Of a stretch of 64,000 nucleotides of DNA, positions 36,791 to 46,341 are shown piece after piece (position 1 is the first letter of the stretch; each line of letters starts with the position of its first letter). The stretch comes from Myxococcales bacterium (GTDB taxonomy: Bacteria > Myxococcota_A > Polyangia > Polyangiales > Polyangiaceae). The stretch lies in assembly GCA_013297655.1 (NCBI GenBank), contig JAAFHV010000008.1, positions 1 through 64,000 on the forward strand, given 5' to 3'. The position numbers and the translations under genes were made by a program. The notes beneath the pieces are model-generated. The model worked only from the letters and a program-made list of their open reading frames with translations, ran no database searches and had not been told where the DNA came from.

Positions 36791-37603
36791 ATGCCCTACG
36801 TGACGACCCGCCTCGGACGATGGTTCTACGACGAGCACGGCGACAAGACCGCGAAGACCGCGATCGTGTGCCAGCACGGGCTCCTGTTCGACGGCGGCCA
36901 GTGGGACGAGCAAGTGGCGCCGTTCGCCGAGATCGGTCGCACGATCGTGTTCGACGGGCCCGGCCACGGCAAGAGCGAGGTCCCCCCGATCTTCACCCTC
37001 GAGGATCACGCCGATGCCCTCGCCGACGCCTTGGCCGAGCTCGGGATCGAGAAAATCGTGCTCGTGGGGCTCTCGTGGGGCGGCATGCTCGCGATGCGCT
37101 TCGCCCTCCGGCACCGCGACAAACTGCTCGCGATGGCCCTCTTGGACACCAGCGCCGAGCGTGACTTGCCGCATCTGCGTGTAAAATACAGGGGGTTTTG
37201 CGTCTTCCACGAGTACGTCGGCATGCCCTACGCGCTCTACGAGAAGCAGATCGCACCGAAGCTCTTTTGCGCGAGCACGATCCGGAACAAGCCCGATCTG
37301 GTCGTGCGCACCGGCAAGGCGCTCCTCGGGTTCTCCCGCGTGGGCGTGGTGCGCGCGGCGATGGCGGTGGAGGTGAACCGCACCTCGGTGTTGGTCGCGC
37401 TCGGGAAGGTCCGCGTGAACGCGCTGGTGCTCTGCGGCGACGCCGACGCGGCCACTCCCCTCCCCAAGAGCCGCAACCTGGCCAACGCGCTCGGGGCCCG
37501 CCTCGTCGTCATCGCCGACTCGGGCCACATGTCGGCGATCGAGCGCCCCGCAGAGGTGAACGCCGCGCTCGTACCTTTTGTAAGGAACGCGTTGTCGGCC
37601 TAA
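36791..37603 (+). CDS. Alpha/beta-hydrolase
   Basis: The 270-residue protein has the order of an alpha/beta-hydrolase: oxyanion-type HGLLFDGGQWD, DGPGHGKSE, the nucleophile elbow GLSWGG (Ser), LVLCGDADAATPL for the acid Asp, and the final SGHMSAIERP with the catalytic His. It resembles 3-oxoadipate enol-lactonase-type or BioH-like esterases, but the substrate cannot be read from sequence. No signal peptide. Confidence 0.92.
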   Translation: MPYVTTRLGRWFYDEHGDKTAKTAIVCQHGLLFDGGQWDEQVAPFAEIGRTIVFDGPGHGKSEVPPIFTLEDHADALADALAELGIEKIVLVGLSWGGMLAMRFALRHRDKLLAMALLDTSAERDLPHLRVKYRGFCVFHEYVGMPYALYEKQIAPKLFCASTIRNKPDLVVRTGKALLGFSRVGVVRAAMAVEVNRTSVLVALGKVRVNALVLCGDADAATPLPKSRNLANALGARLVVIADSGHMSAIERPAEVNAALVPFVRNALSA

Positions 37604-37746
37604 GGCTTGAACATGCCGAGCGAGCCGAAGGCGAAAGGCACCAACGGCATCAACAGGAGCTTTTCACCACCCCGGTAGGGCTTGACGAACGGCCCGCGGC
37701 CCGCGAAAGATGCGCGCGAACCTTCCTAGTTTCCCTCGAGGCCATC

Positions 37747-38079
37747 GTGAACGCCAAATCGCTCGTCCGCTTCACCGCTCCCTTCTTCCTCCTCTCGCTC
37801 GTCGGCGTGCTCGCCGCTTGCGGAGGCAAGGTCGACTCCACCACCTGCGGCTCGATCCAGATCGGCAACTCGCGCGGCGACGTCGACAGCACGCTCGGCG
37901 ACGCGGTCAGTGTCACCAAGGGCGACGGCAACTTCGCGACCGCCCGCTACGAGACGGAGCGCGACGGAAAGACCGAGTGCTGCTTCGTGCGCTTCAACTC
38001 CGACTCGGAGACCGCCCTCGCCGTCACCGCCGCGCGCTACGACAACGCGTGCGCCGCTTCGACCGCTACCGCGGAGTGA
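37747..38079 (+). CDS. Small lipoprotein, function unknown
   Basis: The 110-residue protein starts at GTG 37747 and has a signal peptide with a clear lipobox (GVLAAC, Cys near 25). The mature 85 residues begin DSTTCGSIQIGNSRGDVDSTLGDA, a short 'IxxGxSRgdVxxtLG' motif like that of SmpA/BamE-type lipoproteins, and have a Cys pair (TECCF). The relation to the BamE fold is only suggestive. Alone in its neighbourhood. Confidence 0.7.
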   Translation: MNAKSLVRFTAPFFLLSLVGVLAACGGKVDSTTCGSIQIGNSRGDVDSTLGDAVSVTKGDGNFATARYETERDGKTECCFVRFNSDSETALAVTAARYDNACAASTATAE

Positions 38080-38271
38080 GACGCCGGCCTTCCTGGCCCG
38101 TGTAAAGTACACGTAGCGATCGGCGATTGCATCGCACGGGACGCTCGCGCGCAAAATGGCGATCGAGCGTCTCGTCGTTTGTCAGGTCGGACCCCTCGCA
38201 CGAAAGGCGAAGCGCCCGAGCCGTGAGGGCCTCGAGCGCTTGCGGGATGCTTGCGGCGCTGGGAGAGCCGG

Positions 38272-39837
38272 TCAGGCGCTCTTGCGGCGGCGGGACGAGG
38301 CGAGGACCGCGACGCCGAGCACACCGAGGAGGACGCTGGTCGAGCGCCCGCCCGCGTTGGTGCCGCCCGTGTTGCAGCCCGACGAGCCTTCCGACTTGCC
38401 GAGGTCGAGGTCGGGTCCTGCGCCGCTCGCGAGGTTGCTCGCGGACTCGTTGCGCTGGGGAGGCGGCGCGCTGTTCGAGACGGGCGAAGAGCCGCCCTCG
38501 AGATCCGGGTCCTCGGGCGAGGGGCCGGTGGGCTCGGTGGTGGGGCCTTCGGGCTCGGGCTCGGGCTCGGGCTCCGGCTCGACGCCCGCGTCGGCGGGGG
38601 GAGGCGTGGACGTATCGGGCACCGAGGCATCGACCGAAGCCGCGCCGCACGTGCCGATCGCGGTCGACGCGCTGGAGCAGGACTGCCCAGAAGGACAACG
38701 ATTTCCACCGCTTCCACGGCAACCGTCCTGGCAAACCTTGGACGTACCGCAGACGCGCCCGGAGGTGGCGATGCCACAATCGGTGTCCGAGTTGCAGCCG
38801 CACGTCTTGTTCGCGAGGCAGGCCGAGCCGGCGCCATCGACGTCGCAGTTGGCGGTCTTGCCGACGGTGCACTCGACGCACTTCTTGAGCGTGGTGTCGC
38901 AGACGTTGCCGCCGTCGCACTGGCTGTCTTGGAGGCAGCCCACGCACTGCATGGTGCTGGTGTCGCAGATGGGGAACGCGGGGTTGGTGCAGCCGCACGC
39001 GCCGCCGTCCCTGACCGGGCCCGCGTCGCGGGTGGGCGTGGGCGAGGCGTCGCGCGTAGGCGTGCCCGTGTCGGCGACGGGGGCCGAGGCGTCACCGGTG
39101 ATGCCGATCGCGATCTGGTGCGCGTCGGTGAAGCGCTTCAAGACCTTGAAGTAGAGGCTCGTGCCGCCGACGCCGGTCTTGCCGCCACCGGACTCGCCGA
39201 CCCACGGGGTATACGTGTAGAGTGCAGCGGTCGCGGCGTTCTCGGGGTTGATGTCGACCGCGTCTTGCGACTTCTTCGCGAGGCCTTTTTTCCAGCCCGA
39301 GATGGTGCTTTGGCCGCCGGACTGGCGGTCGAGGGAGCGACGGAGGGAGCCGGCCGCGCACGCGGCCTGGTTGGCGAGACCGAGGTACTTGGTGCCGCAC
39401 GACGCGCTATCGGGGCAGCCGCAGCCGTAGGCCTTGTCGACCACGCTCGTCGTGGCGGTGGTCTTCGAGATGAGCCCCTGCTCGGTCTGGATGCGGGCGA
39501 GCATGACGAGCGGGCTGATGTTGTACTTCACCGACTCGGCGTGAAGGATCTGAGCCGCCGTCTTGCCGTTCTCGGTGTACGAGGCGAGGCCCGACTTGCT
39601 GCCGTAAGGGGTCTTGTCCAAGAAGCGCTGCACCTGCGCGACCGTCATGGTGCTCGCTTGGAACTCGGCGTCGCTGACGACGTTGTTCTTGTTGAACTGC
39701 GCCTCGAGCGCATCGTCTTGGGAGGCCGAGCCGTCGTCCTCCGTGAGCGCGCTACAGGCGACGCCGCTCAACAAGAGCGAAGCCCCGACGACACGAGCCA
39801 GCGTTAGCGACCTAGGGAAAGCCATGGACGACCTCAT
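38272..39837 (-). CDS. Cysteine-rich surface protein with MYXO-CTERM-like tail
   Basis: The 521-residue protein has a signal peptide with a lipobox-like SGVAC near residue 28, then a domain of about 200 residues (FQASTMTVAQVQRFLDKTPYG, ISPLVMLARIQTEQGLISK) that looks like a helical, lysozyme-like or collagen-binding module. A linker and six or more Cys-rich repeats of the 'CxxDxxCxxGxxCxxxxxxC' type follow, then a Glu/Pro run (EPEPEPEPE). The end is GCNTGGTNAGGRSTSVLLGVLGVAVLASSRRRK, with a Cys, one membrane helix and a basic tail. That is the MYXO-CTERM sorting-signal layout. A second ATG at 39825 is possible. Confidence 0.85.
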   Translation of the reverse strand: MRSSMAFPRSLTLARVVGASLLLSGVACSALTEDDGSASQDDALEAQFNKNNVVSDAEFQASTMTVAQVQRFLDKTPYGSKSGLASYTENGKTAAQILHAESVKYNISPLVMLARIQTEQGLISKTTATTSVVDKAYGCGCPDSASCGTKYLGLANQAACAAGSLRRSLDRQSGGQSTISGWKKGLAKKSQDAVDINPENAATAALYTYTPWVGESGGGKTGVGGTSLYFKVLKRFTDAHQIAIGITGDASAPVADTGTPTRDASPTPTRDAGPVRDGGACGCTNPAFPICDTSTMQCVGCLQDSQCDGGNVCDTTLKKCVECTVGKTANCDVDGAGSACLANKTCGCNSDTDCGIATSGRVCGTSKVCQDGCRGSGGNRCPSGQSCSSASTAIGTCGAASVDASVPDTSTPPPADAGVEPEPEPEPEPEGPTTEPTGPSPEDPDLEGGSSPVSNSAPPPQRNESASNLASGAGPDLDLGKSEGSSGCNTGGTNAGGRSTSVLLGVLGVAVLASSRRRKSA

Positions 39838-40021
39838 GTACGTTGCGACATGTTGCCAGAAGCGTGCCGCGTCCGGAGACGGGAATCACTCGAACGATCT
39901 TGAATCCTACGAGATCGGCGAGCGCGAAAAAGGATCACCGTCGATCCACTCTTCGATGCCCCACCCACCCACATGGGCCCGTGCATGATCGCCGAGCGCA
40001 TGCCCCCGCCGGCGGCCGAAG

Positions 40022-40873
40022 TCAGCGTGCCCACACCGTGTAGAGATAGACGCACGTGGCGGTGAGCATGAGGGCGTCGACCCGGTCGAGGATGCCGCCG
40101 TGGCCGGGAACGATCGCGCCCGAGTCCTTGACGCCGGTAGAGCGCTTGAGGACGGACTCGCCGAGGTCCCCCGCTTGACCGATCGCGGTCGCGAAGATGG
40201 CGAGCGGGATGCCGTGCGCGAGGGGGAGGCTCTTCAAGAAGAAGTGCTGCGTGAACAGCATGCCGAGGAGCCCTCCGAGGAGCCCGCCGAACGCACCTTC
40301 CACGGTTTTTTTCGGGGAAACGGCCTCGTAGAGCTTTCGCTTGCCGAAGAAACGCCCGAAAAAATAGCCGCCCGTGTCGCTCATCCAGGAGAAGAAGAAC
40401 GCGAGCATGATGTAACCGGGGCCGTCGTCCCCGAGGTCGCGCTTCATCACCGCCATGAGGGACAGCGACGAGCCGACGAAGAGCGGCCCCATTCCCATCG
40501 CGGTGGCACGGAGCGCGGCGGTCTTGATGTCGCCGAGCCGGATCAGCGTGGAGAGCGGCCCGAAGAGCGGCACCACGAGCAACGTGGTGACGAGGAACCG
40601 CGGATCTTTCACGCCGAGGTACGTGCCGACCGAAGCGAGCAACGTGGCGACCACGCCCATGACCTGCGAGGCCCGGTCGTCGGGGTGGGTCATGTTGAAG
40701 AGCTCGTAGGCGCCGATGAGGGACGCCGGGAGCACCAACATGTAAAAGCCCCACGCTGGCCCCTTGAAAATCAGGAGCAAGATGAGCGGCACGCCGACCA
40801 GCGCCGTCGCCACGCGGACCGCCAAATTTCGGTTCGCGCTCTGGCCTTCGGTCTTCTGCACCGGCTCCGACAT
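40022..40873 (-). CDS. cdsA: Phosphatidate cytidylyltransferase
   Basis: The 283-residue membrane protein has about eight helices and ends with the CDP-alcohol family signature 'VKDSGAIVPGHGGILDRVDAL', in which the paired Asp residues bind Mg2+ and CTP. The enzyme makes CDP-diacylglycerol from phosphatidic acid and CTP, the branch point for phospholipids. UppS lies about 3 kb away on the same strand rather than directly beside it, unlike the usual uppS-cdsA pair. Confidence 0.96.
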   Translation of the reverse strand: MSEPVQKTEGQSANRNLAVRVATALVGVPLILLLIFKGPAWGFYMLVLPASLIGAYELFNMTHPDDRASQVMGVVATLLASVGTYLGVKDPRFLVTTLLVVPLFGPLSTLIRLGDIKTAALRATAMGMGPLFVGSSLSLMAVMKRDLGDDGPGYIMLAFFFSWMSDTGGYFFGRFFGKRKLYEAVSPKKTVEGAFGGLLGGLLGMLFTQHFFLKSLPLAHGIPLAIFATAIGQAGDLGESVLKRSTGVKDSGAIVPGHGGILDRVDALMLTATCVYLYTVWAR

Positions 40874-41005
40874 TCGACGCTGCGGCCTTAGCACGGATCG
40901 TGGAAACGAGCGTCGTGTCCTTGGGGAGACCTTTCGCGGTCCGGTTTCGACCGTTCGTGTCATCCGCGGTCGCGCCGAGCCCGCGCGGCACGAAGAGTCT
41001 CGTTC

Positions 41006-41455
41006 ATGCCCACCCTCGCGCGTCCCAAGTCTCGCTTCTTTCGGCCCTCGGTCGTCGGCCTCGCCATCGCGTTCCTCGGCATCGTGGCGCTGGTGCTGCT
41101 CGACGACACCGGGAACCTGCAATTTGCGGTGCGAATCGTGACCGCGATCCCCTTCGGCGACAAGGTGGGCCACTTTTGCGGCTTCGGGACCCTCGCCTTC
41201 TTCGCCGCGCGCGTGTTCCCGAATCCGAGGCTGATGAGGGTCCCCGTCGTGGTGCTCGTGCTGCTCGCGCTCACGGGCCTCGAGGAGCTCTCGCAGGCGT
41301 GGGTTCCGTGGCGTCACTGCGACATTTGGGACTTCGTCGCCGACACGCTCGGCATGCTGTCCATGTCCGCGCTCGCCCTCGCGATCCCCGATCGTGATCG
41401 TGATCGTGAGCGTGAGCGCGGTTCGGCGAAGGTCTTGCCCGTCGACGCCGTGTGA
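41006..41455 (+). CDS. VanZ-like membrane protein
   Basis: The 149-residue protein has four hydrophobic segments with the VanZ-type motif 'FGDKVGHFCGFGTLAFFAA' and 'EELSQAWVPWRHCDIWDFVADTLGM', where GDKxxHF and ExxQ...R..D..D..aN/DxxG are the family markers. VanZ-like proteins are linked to glycopeptide tolerance in some bacteria but are mostly of unknown role. The C-terminal tail contains a run of Asp-Arg-Glu residues (DRDRDRERERG) encoded by a short tandem repeat around 41392. Confidence 0.88.
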   Translation: MPTLARPKSRFFRPSVVGLAIAFLGIVALVLLDDTGNLQFAVRIVTAIPFGDKVGHFCGFGTLAFFAARVFPNPRLMRVPVVVLVLLALTGLEELSQAWVPWRHCDIWDFVADTLGMLSMSALALAIPDRDRDRERERGSAKVLPVDAV

Positions 41456-41514
41456 TCCGCGAGCGGCGCCAGGACGCGCTCGAATAACGCCAACCTAGCG
41501 GAACATCGAAAGAT

Positions 41515-41539
41515 TCGGCCACCCTCGTTAGGTGGCCGA
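41515..41539 (-). terminator. Hairpin at the 3' end of the thioredoxin-like gene
   Basis: TCGGCCACC (41515-41523) and GGTGGCCGA (41531-41539) form a perfect 9-bp stem with a 7-base loop; the TAA stop of the minus-strand gene lies in the loop. On the minus strand the stem is followed by ATCTTTC. It sits between convergent genes and could act on both. Confidence 0.5.
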
Positions 41540-41824
41540 GAGCGCACGTTGCAGCGCCTGCACCAGCGCGCCGAACGGCGTCACTTGCCGCAATCGAACG
41601 CCGCGGTACGTACGAGCGTCGCGGGAGCCCGTCGCGCCGACCGCGACGCCATCGATGAAGATCGTGGGAGAGGGATAATCGACGAGCCACGCCGGCGCCT
41701 GCAGACCGAGCGGGTATTCGACGATATCCGGGTTGATTCCCAAATAGTCGAACGCCTCACGGAGCCGCATCCGCGCGCTCTCCACGTAGGGACAGCCCTC
41801 TACCGACGCAAGCTCGACTCGCAC
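41528..41824 (-). CDS. Thioredoxin/glutaredoxin-like small protein
   Basis: The 98-residue protein starts at GTG 41824. It opens with 'VELASVEGCPYVESARMRLREAF', a strand followed by a Cys at the start of a helix, as in glutaredoxin-like folds with a single active Cys. 'YPSPTIFIDGVAVG' then supplies the cis-Pro loop (SPTIFIDG). It is like the thioredoxin-like proteins annotated near mercury or arsenic genes, though no such genes are here. The missing second Cys suggests a monothiol or degenerate active site. Confidence 0.75.
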   Translation of the reverse strand: MRVELASVEGCPYVESARMRLREAFDYLGINPDIVEYPLGLQAPAWLVDYPSPTIFIDGVAVGATGSRDARTYRGVRLRQVTPFGALVQALQRALSAT

Positions 41825-41936
41825 TTCGTATCGAGTAGCACGAGGGCGCGCGAGGATCGCGGGAAGCCGCGATTTTCCGCCATCCGCTTGCCGTCTGGGT
41901 CCTTCGTACGAAAACGTAAACGAGCGTCTCGTGTAT

Positions 41937-43949
41937 TCAATCGACGGGCCGGCTCGGCGTCGCGCGGCTCGCCCGCGCTTCGTCGAGGAGTGGCAAGTAG
42001 CTCCGCAGACGATGGGCGCGCGCGATCGATTTTCGCTCCGCGATCGCGAGCTCGTCGATCGAAGCGCCGAGGACGTTGATCGGGGTCTGGAGCGGCACGA
42101 CGGACATGACGACCAGCACGACCGTGGTCGCGAACGGCGAGAACGTGGCGATCATGGGGTGGACCACGAGCTGCCCGTGCTCGAAGCCATACGCCGAGGG
42201 AACGAGCTTCGCAGCCGCGAGCGCGAGGGGGAGCAGCACCGCGGAGATCGACGCGGCCGTCACGGCGAGGCGGCCACGTGGCCCGAGGCGCAAGGTGAAC
42301 ATCGCGTTCGTCGCCACCGCGAGGGCCGCTTGTGGAACCACCACCAGCGGCCCGAAGAAGAACCCGAACATGGCAATCAAGACGAAGTTCAATCCGTAAA
42401 TGCCATAGGCGACTTTGAGGCGCGGCTTTTCGGATCGTGACACCACGTTGAGGGCGACGACGAGGCCAACCCCGATCGCGGAGAGCATCACCATCGCCGG
42501 CACGCTACGAATCCCCATGAAATAAGCGCCGACGACGATGGCGAACCACGGCAGGTACGCGCGCGCCATGCGCCCGAACACGGCTTTCACCGCGTCACGC
42601 TGGCGACCGAGCACCTCGCGCTCCGCGGACAAGGGCACGGTGTCCGGCTCCTCGGTGAGCATCTCGAAGAGCGTGCTCTGCGCCGACGCGTGCATGGGCA
42701 CGAGCGCGAGCGCCGAGCCTAGCTCTCGCATCGCGCGCGCACGGAGGCGCTCGCCCTCCTCGGGTCTCGCCTTCGCGATGCGGACCCGAAGCGCGCGCGC
42801 GGCGTCGGTGTGGCGCTCGGCGAGCGTGTGGCGGTGCTCGAGATCGCGCTCGCCATCGAGGTGCGCCTCGATCGCTTCGTGGATGTCGCGCACGTCCCCG
42901 ATGCGCTCCTTCGGATCGAGGCGCGTCGCCGCGCGGCACACCCTATCGAGCGCGGGATCGACGTCGGACACCAGCGTACGCGGCTCACCGCCGTCGATCG
43001 CGAGGGTAGATTTCACGAGGTCCGAGCGCGTGCTGCCGTCGTGGAGGGGCCTCAACGTGAGCACCTCGTAGAGCACCACCCCGATCGAATAAATGTCCGC
43101 GCGGTGGTCGGCGAGGCGCGCCCAGCCACGCGCTTGTTCGGGCGACATGTACCCCGGTGACCCGAGCACCGAGCCCTCCATGGTCTGCTCGGAGCCGGGA
43201 TCGTCACGTATCCCGTTAGGCCGCTGCGACTCGGGGAGCTTCGGCTCCGCGCTCTCCGGGCTCGGCCCTGCTTCCGGGTCGGGGCGCGGCGACTCCACCT
43301 TCGCGATGCCCCAATCGATGAGGTACACCTCGCCGTAGTCACCGAACATGATGTTCGCCGGCTTGATGTCGCGGTGGACCACGCCACGCTCGTGCGCGAA
43401 CGCGAGGGCGAGGCTCACTTGGGAGAGCGCACCGAGCAGTTTTCGTTGTGTAAACCGCGATAAAGTCTCCTGATTTCCCTTCCGGAGCTCATCGAGGATG
43501 GTCGCGAGCGTCTGCCCCACGATCCGCTTCATGGTGAAGAACGGGTCGCCCTGCTCCGACACACCGAGGTCGTAGACGGGCACCACCACCGGGTGCTCGA
43601 GCTGCCCTTGCACGCGCGCCTCGCGGAGGAAGCGATCCTTCGCCCACGTCGCGTGCTTCGCGAGGTACTTGATCGCGATGTCGCGGCCGATCACCCCGTC
43701 GGTCGCGAGGTGGATCTTGCCCATTCCGCCTTCACCCAAGAGCGCGCCGAGGGAATAGCGGCTCGAGGCGATCGAAATAGGCACTTCGAGGATGCCGGCG
43801 CGATTGCCGGCGACGGGGACGTCCCCGCTGTTCCTCGGATCGTCCCCCGTCGTGTAGAGCGCAGGCAAATCGGCGAGCCGATCCTCGCCCTTCCCGTCTC
43901 TCGCATTCCCCATGGCGGCCAGCATGGCCTCCAGGCCATGAACGCGCAC
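41937..43949 (-). CDS. Ser/Thr protein kinase with C-terminal multi-pass membrane domain
   Basis: The protein has up to 670 residues from GTG 43949; ATG codons at 43925 and 43913 are alternative starts. The N-terminal kinase domain (about residues 60-385) has LGEGGMGKIHLA, catalytic Lys in IAIKYLAKH, HRDIKPANIMF, DWG in place of DFG (LIDWGIAKV), and GSPGYMSPEQARG. An acidic insert of about 50 residues lies between DWG and the activation segment. After a helical linker come roughly six hydrophobic segments (AYLPWFAIVVGAYFMG, AMVMLSAIGVGLVVAL, GLNFVLIAMFGFFFGPLVVV and others) and a cytoplasmic tail. The membrane part may sense signals. Confidence 0.93.
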   Translation of the reverse strand: MRVHGLEAMLAAMGNARDGKGEDRLADLPALYTTGDDPRNSGDVPVAGNRAGILEVPISIASSRYSLGALLGEGGMGKIHLATDGVIGRDIAIKYLAKHATWAKDRFLREARVQGQLEHPVVVPVYDLGVSEQGDPFFTMKRIVGQTLATILDELRKGNQETLSRFTQRKLLGALSQVSLALAFAHERGVVHRDIKPANIMFGDYGEVYLIDWGIAKVESPRPDPEAGPSPESAEPKLPESQRPNGIRDDPGSEQTMEGSVLGSPGYMSPEQARGWARLADHRADIYSIGVVLYEVLTLRPLHDGSTRSDLVKSTLAIDGGEPRTLVSDVDPALDRVCRAATRLDPKERIGDVRDIHEAIEAHLDGERDLEHRHTLAERHTDAARALRVRIAKARPEEGERLRARAMRELGSALALVPMHASAQSTLFEMLTEEPDTVPLSAEREVLGRQRDAVKAVFGRMARAYLPWFAIVVGAYFMGIRSVPAMVMLSAIGVGLVVALNVVSRSEKPRLKVAYGIYGLNFVLIAMFGFFFGPLVVVPQAALAVATNAMFTLRLGPRGRLAVTAASISAVLLPLALAAAKLVPSAYGFEHGQLVVHPMIATFSPFATTVVLVVMSVVPLQTPINVLGASIDELAIAERKSIARAHRLRSYLPLLDEARASRATPSRPVD

Positions 43950-44012
43950 GGATTTCTGCCTGACGCGGCAGGACGAATGCCGACGAGTGCCGACGACCGG
44001 CGGCGACCCGTG

Positions 44013-44795
44013 TCAGCCCGCGAGGCGGACGTCGTTCTTGGCGACGCCATCCACGAGCGGGGCGGCCGCTTTGCCTACGAGCCCGAACCGGCGCTCGCGC
44101 TGCTGATAGCTCTCGATCGCGGCGTAGAGATGCTCGGCGCCGTAGTCGGGCCACAGCGCGTCCTCGAAGTAGAGCTCTGCGTAGGCGAGCCCGTAGAGGA
44201 GGAAGTTCGAGATGCGCCGTTCGCCGCCGGTTCGGATCACGAGATCCGGATCACCTACACGGAGGCTCGGCATGAGCTCGCGAAGCGCATCGGCGGTGAC
44301 CTCTTCCGGCTTGCACTTGCCCTGCGCGACACGCACCGCCAGCTCTTGCGCGGCCTGCGCGATTTCTTCACGCCCGCCGTAGCTCAAGGCCAACGTGAGC
44401 GTCATCTCCGTCTTCTCGGAGCTCTCGCTGCGGAGAGGGTCGAGCACCGCGCGGACGATGCCGGGCAAGCGGCCCAAGTTGCCAATCGCGTTCAGGCGAA
44501 TCCCGTTGTCGAGGATCTCGTCGCGCTCGGAGAGGAGGAACTCGCGGAGGAGCACCATGAGCGCGTCGACCTCTTCGTCCGGCCGGGCCCAGTTTTGCTC
44601 GCTGAAGGCGTAGAGCGTGAGGGCGCGTAGACCGAGCTTTCGCGCGGCACGAACCACTCGCCGAACGGCCGCAGAGCCCTCCCGATGCCCGTCTACCCGG
44701 TCCTGGTTGCGCATCTGCGCCCAGCGACCGTTGCCGTCCATGATGATGCCGACGTGAGAAGGGAGATTTCGTGCTTCGACGACGATGGGGTTCAC
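44013..44795 (-). CDS. uppS: Isoprenyl transferase (undecaprenyl diphosphate synthase)
   Basis: The 260-residue cis-prenyltransferase has the pyrophosphate loop 'HVGIIMDGNGRWA' with the catalytic Asp, then GHREGSAAVRRVVRAARKLG, TLYAFSEQNW, RPDEEV, SYGGREEI and the C-terminal 'DLVIRTGGERRISNFLLYGLAYAELYF', all family landmarks. The start is a GTG at 44795. It makes the C55 carrier for peptidoglycan and O-antigen synthesis. The kinase gene follows 63 bases downstream on the same strand. Confidence 0.96.
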   Translation of the reverse strand: MNPIVVEARNLPSHVGIIMDGNGRWAQMRNQDRVDGHREGSAAVRRVVRAARKLGLRALTLYAFSEQNWARPDEEVDALMVLLREFLLSERDEILDNGIRLNAIGNLGRLPGIVRAVLDPLRSESSEKTEMTLTLALSYGGREEIAQAAQELAVRVAQGKCKPEEVTADALRELMPSLRVGDPDLVIRTGGERRISNFLLYGLAYAELYFEDALWPDYGAEHLYAAIESYQQRERRFGLVGKAAAPLVDGVAKNDVRLAG

Positions 44796-45059
44796 GGGTA
44801 AGGGGCCTTTCGCTACCACGGTCGCGTTTCCGCCGCAATGTGTCGTCGGTCGCGCCGCATGTACCAAGGTGACGCGAAACGAGGGGTTTCGGCCCGCCAC
44901 CCGAACGGGCATCACGACCGTTCGCGGAAGAAGTCCCGTTCGCGCGACCCGCGACGAGGTCGAAGCGCCCACGCGAGACGCGGAGACCGCGCACCGTGAA
45001 GGTAAAAAGACCTCAGCGCGGCTTGATTCGGCCCTCGATCGTTGTGGTACTCCGATCGC

Positions 45060-46340
45060 ATGAAGGTATCCCTCCGCCTGCGCCTCTCGGCCCACGATGC
45101 CCACTACGCCGGCGAGCTCGTCGACGGCGCGCGCATGCTCGGGCTCTTCGGCGACGTCGCGACCGAGCTCCTCATTCGGCTCGATGGCGACGAAGGCTTG
45201 TTTCGCGCCTACGAGAGCGTCGAGTTCCTCGCGCCTGTCTTCGCCGGTGACTACATCGAGGTCGAGGCCGAGCTGCTCTCCGTCGGCAACACGAGCCGGA
45301 AGATGCGCTTCGAGGCGCGGAAGGTCGTGACGAACGTGCGCGCGATGGGCGTGCCCCCGAGCGCGGCCGACGTGCTCGAGGCGCCGATCGTCGTGTGCCG
45401 CGCGATCGGCACCTGCGTCACGCCGAAGGAGCTCCAACGGAAGAAGGCGCTCCCCGGTCCGTCGCTCCCCGAAGCAAAAGGGCGCCCCGCGCTCGCCTCC
45501 GGATCCGCGGCGGTGGCCGAGGAGCTCGTGCTCGCCGCCGCGATCGTGGGCGCCGAGGTCACGCGCAAACAAACCCCGTATCTACCCATTACTGCACAGG
45601 AAATCGCCGACGAGGCGGCACGTTGTCGCGACGCTGGCGCGGCGATCGTGCACCTTCACGTGCGAAACCCGGACGGCTCGCCGACGCAGGCCGCCGATCG
45701 GTTCCTCGAGGCCATCGAGGCGATCGCGAAGAAGACCGACGTCATCGTGCAGACGAGCACCGGCGGGGCGGTCGGCATGAGCATCGCCGAGCGCGCGGGT
45801 CCCCTCGCCTGTCGCCCGGAGATGGCGACGCTGAACCTCGGCACGGTGAACTTCGGCGACGACATCTTCGTGAACACGCGCCCCGATATCCGCGCCCTCG
45901 CCGCCCGGATCCGCGAAGCCGGCAGCGTCCCGGAGCTCGAATGTTACGAGGTCGGCCACGTCGAAGAGGGCATCGCGCTCGCGAAGGAGGGGCTCCTCGT
46001 CGCGCCGTTCCATTTCCAGTTCGTGCTCGGGATCGCCGGCGCGATCGGGGCCTCCGAAGAGAACCTACGCACCCTCATCGCGCGTCTCCCGGAGGGCTCC
46101 ACCTGGGCGGTGGCCGCCGTCGGTCGTCACCAGAGGCCCATGACCGAGCTCGCGATGCGCCTCGGTGGGCACGCCCGCGTGGGCCTCGAGGACAACATCT
46201 ACCTCGAGAAAGGCGTGCTCGCGGAGGGCTCGGCCCCGCTCGTCGCACGCGCGGCGGCCTACGCTCGCTCGATCGGGCGAAAGCCGCTGTCTCCCGAAGC
46301 GGCGCGCGCCCACCTCGCGCTTCCTTCGAAGCGGGTCTGA
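45060..46340 (+). CDS. Fused 3-aminobutyryl-CoA ammonia-lyase/3-keto-5-aminohexanoate cleavage enzyme (Kal-Kce)
   Basis: The 426-residue protein joins two consecutive enzymes of the lysine fermentation route. Residues 1-125 are a hotdog domain with the Kal pattern ([68 protein letters not shown]). A 40-residue linker follows. Residues 155-426 are Kce: [26 protein letters not shown], zinc ligands in HLHVRN (198-200), TSTGGAVGM and [10 protein letters not shown] with the third ligand. Kce condenses 3-keto-5-aminohexanoate with acetyl-CoA to acetoacetate and 3-aminobutyryl-CoA; Kal removes ammonia from the latter. No other lysine pathway gene is in the window. trpE begins two bases after the stop. 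Confidence 0.93.
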   Translation: MKVSLRLRLSAHDAHYAGELVDGARMLGLFGDVATELLIRLDGDEGLFRAYESVEFLAPVFAGDYIEVEAELLSVGNTSRKMRFEARKVVTNVRAMGVPPSAADVLEAPIVVCRAIGTCVTPKELQRKKALPGPSLPEAKGRPALASGSAAVAEELVLAAAIVGAEVTRKQTPYLPITAQEIADEAARCRDAGAAIVHLHVRNPDGSPTQAADRFLEAIEAIAKKTDVIVQTSTGGAVGMSIAERAGPLACRPEMATLNLGTVNFGDDIFVNTRPDIRALAARIREAGSVPELECYEVGHVEEGIALAKEGLLVAPFHFQFVLGIAGAIGASEENLRTLIARLPEGSTWAVAAVGRHQRPMTELAMRLGGHARVGLEDNIYLEKGVLAEGSAPLVARAAAYARSIGRKPLSPEAARAHLALPSKRV

Positions 46341-46341
46341 A

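Noticed and set aside
37617-37660. Third copy of the repeat found at 34421 and 54222
   Set aside because: Only the short string GAGCCGAAGGCGA is shared; too little to separate from chance in this base composition.
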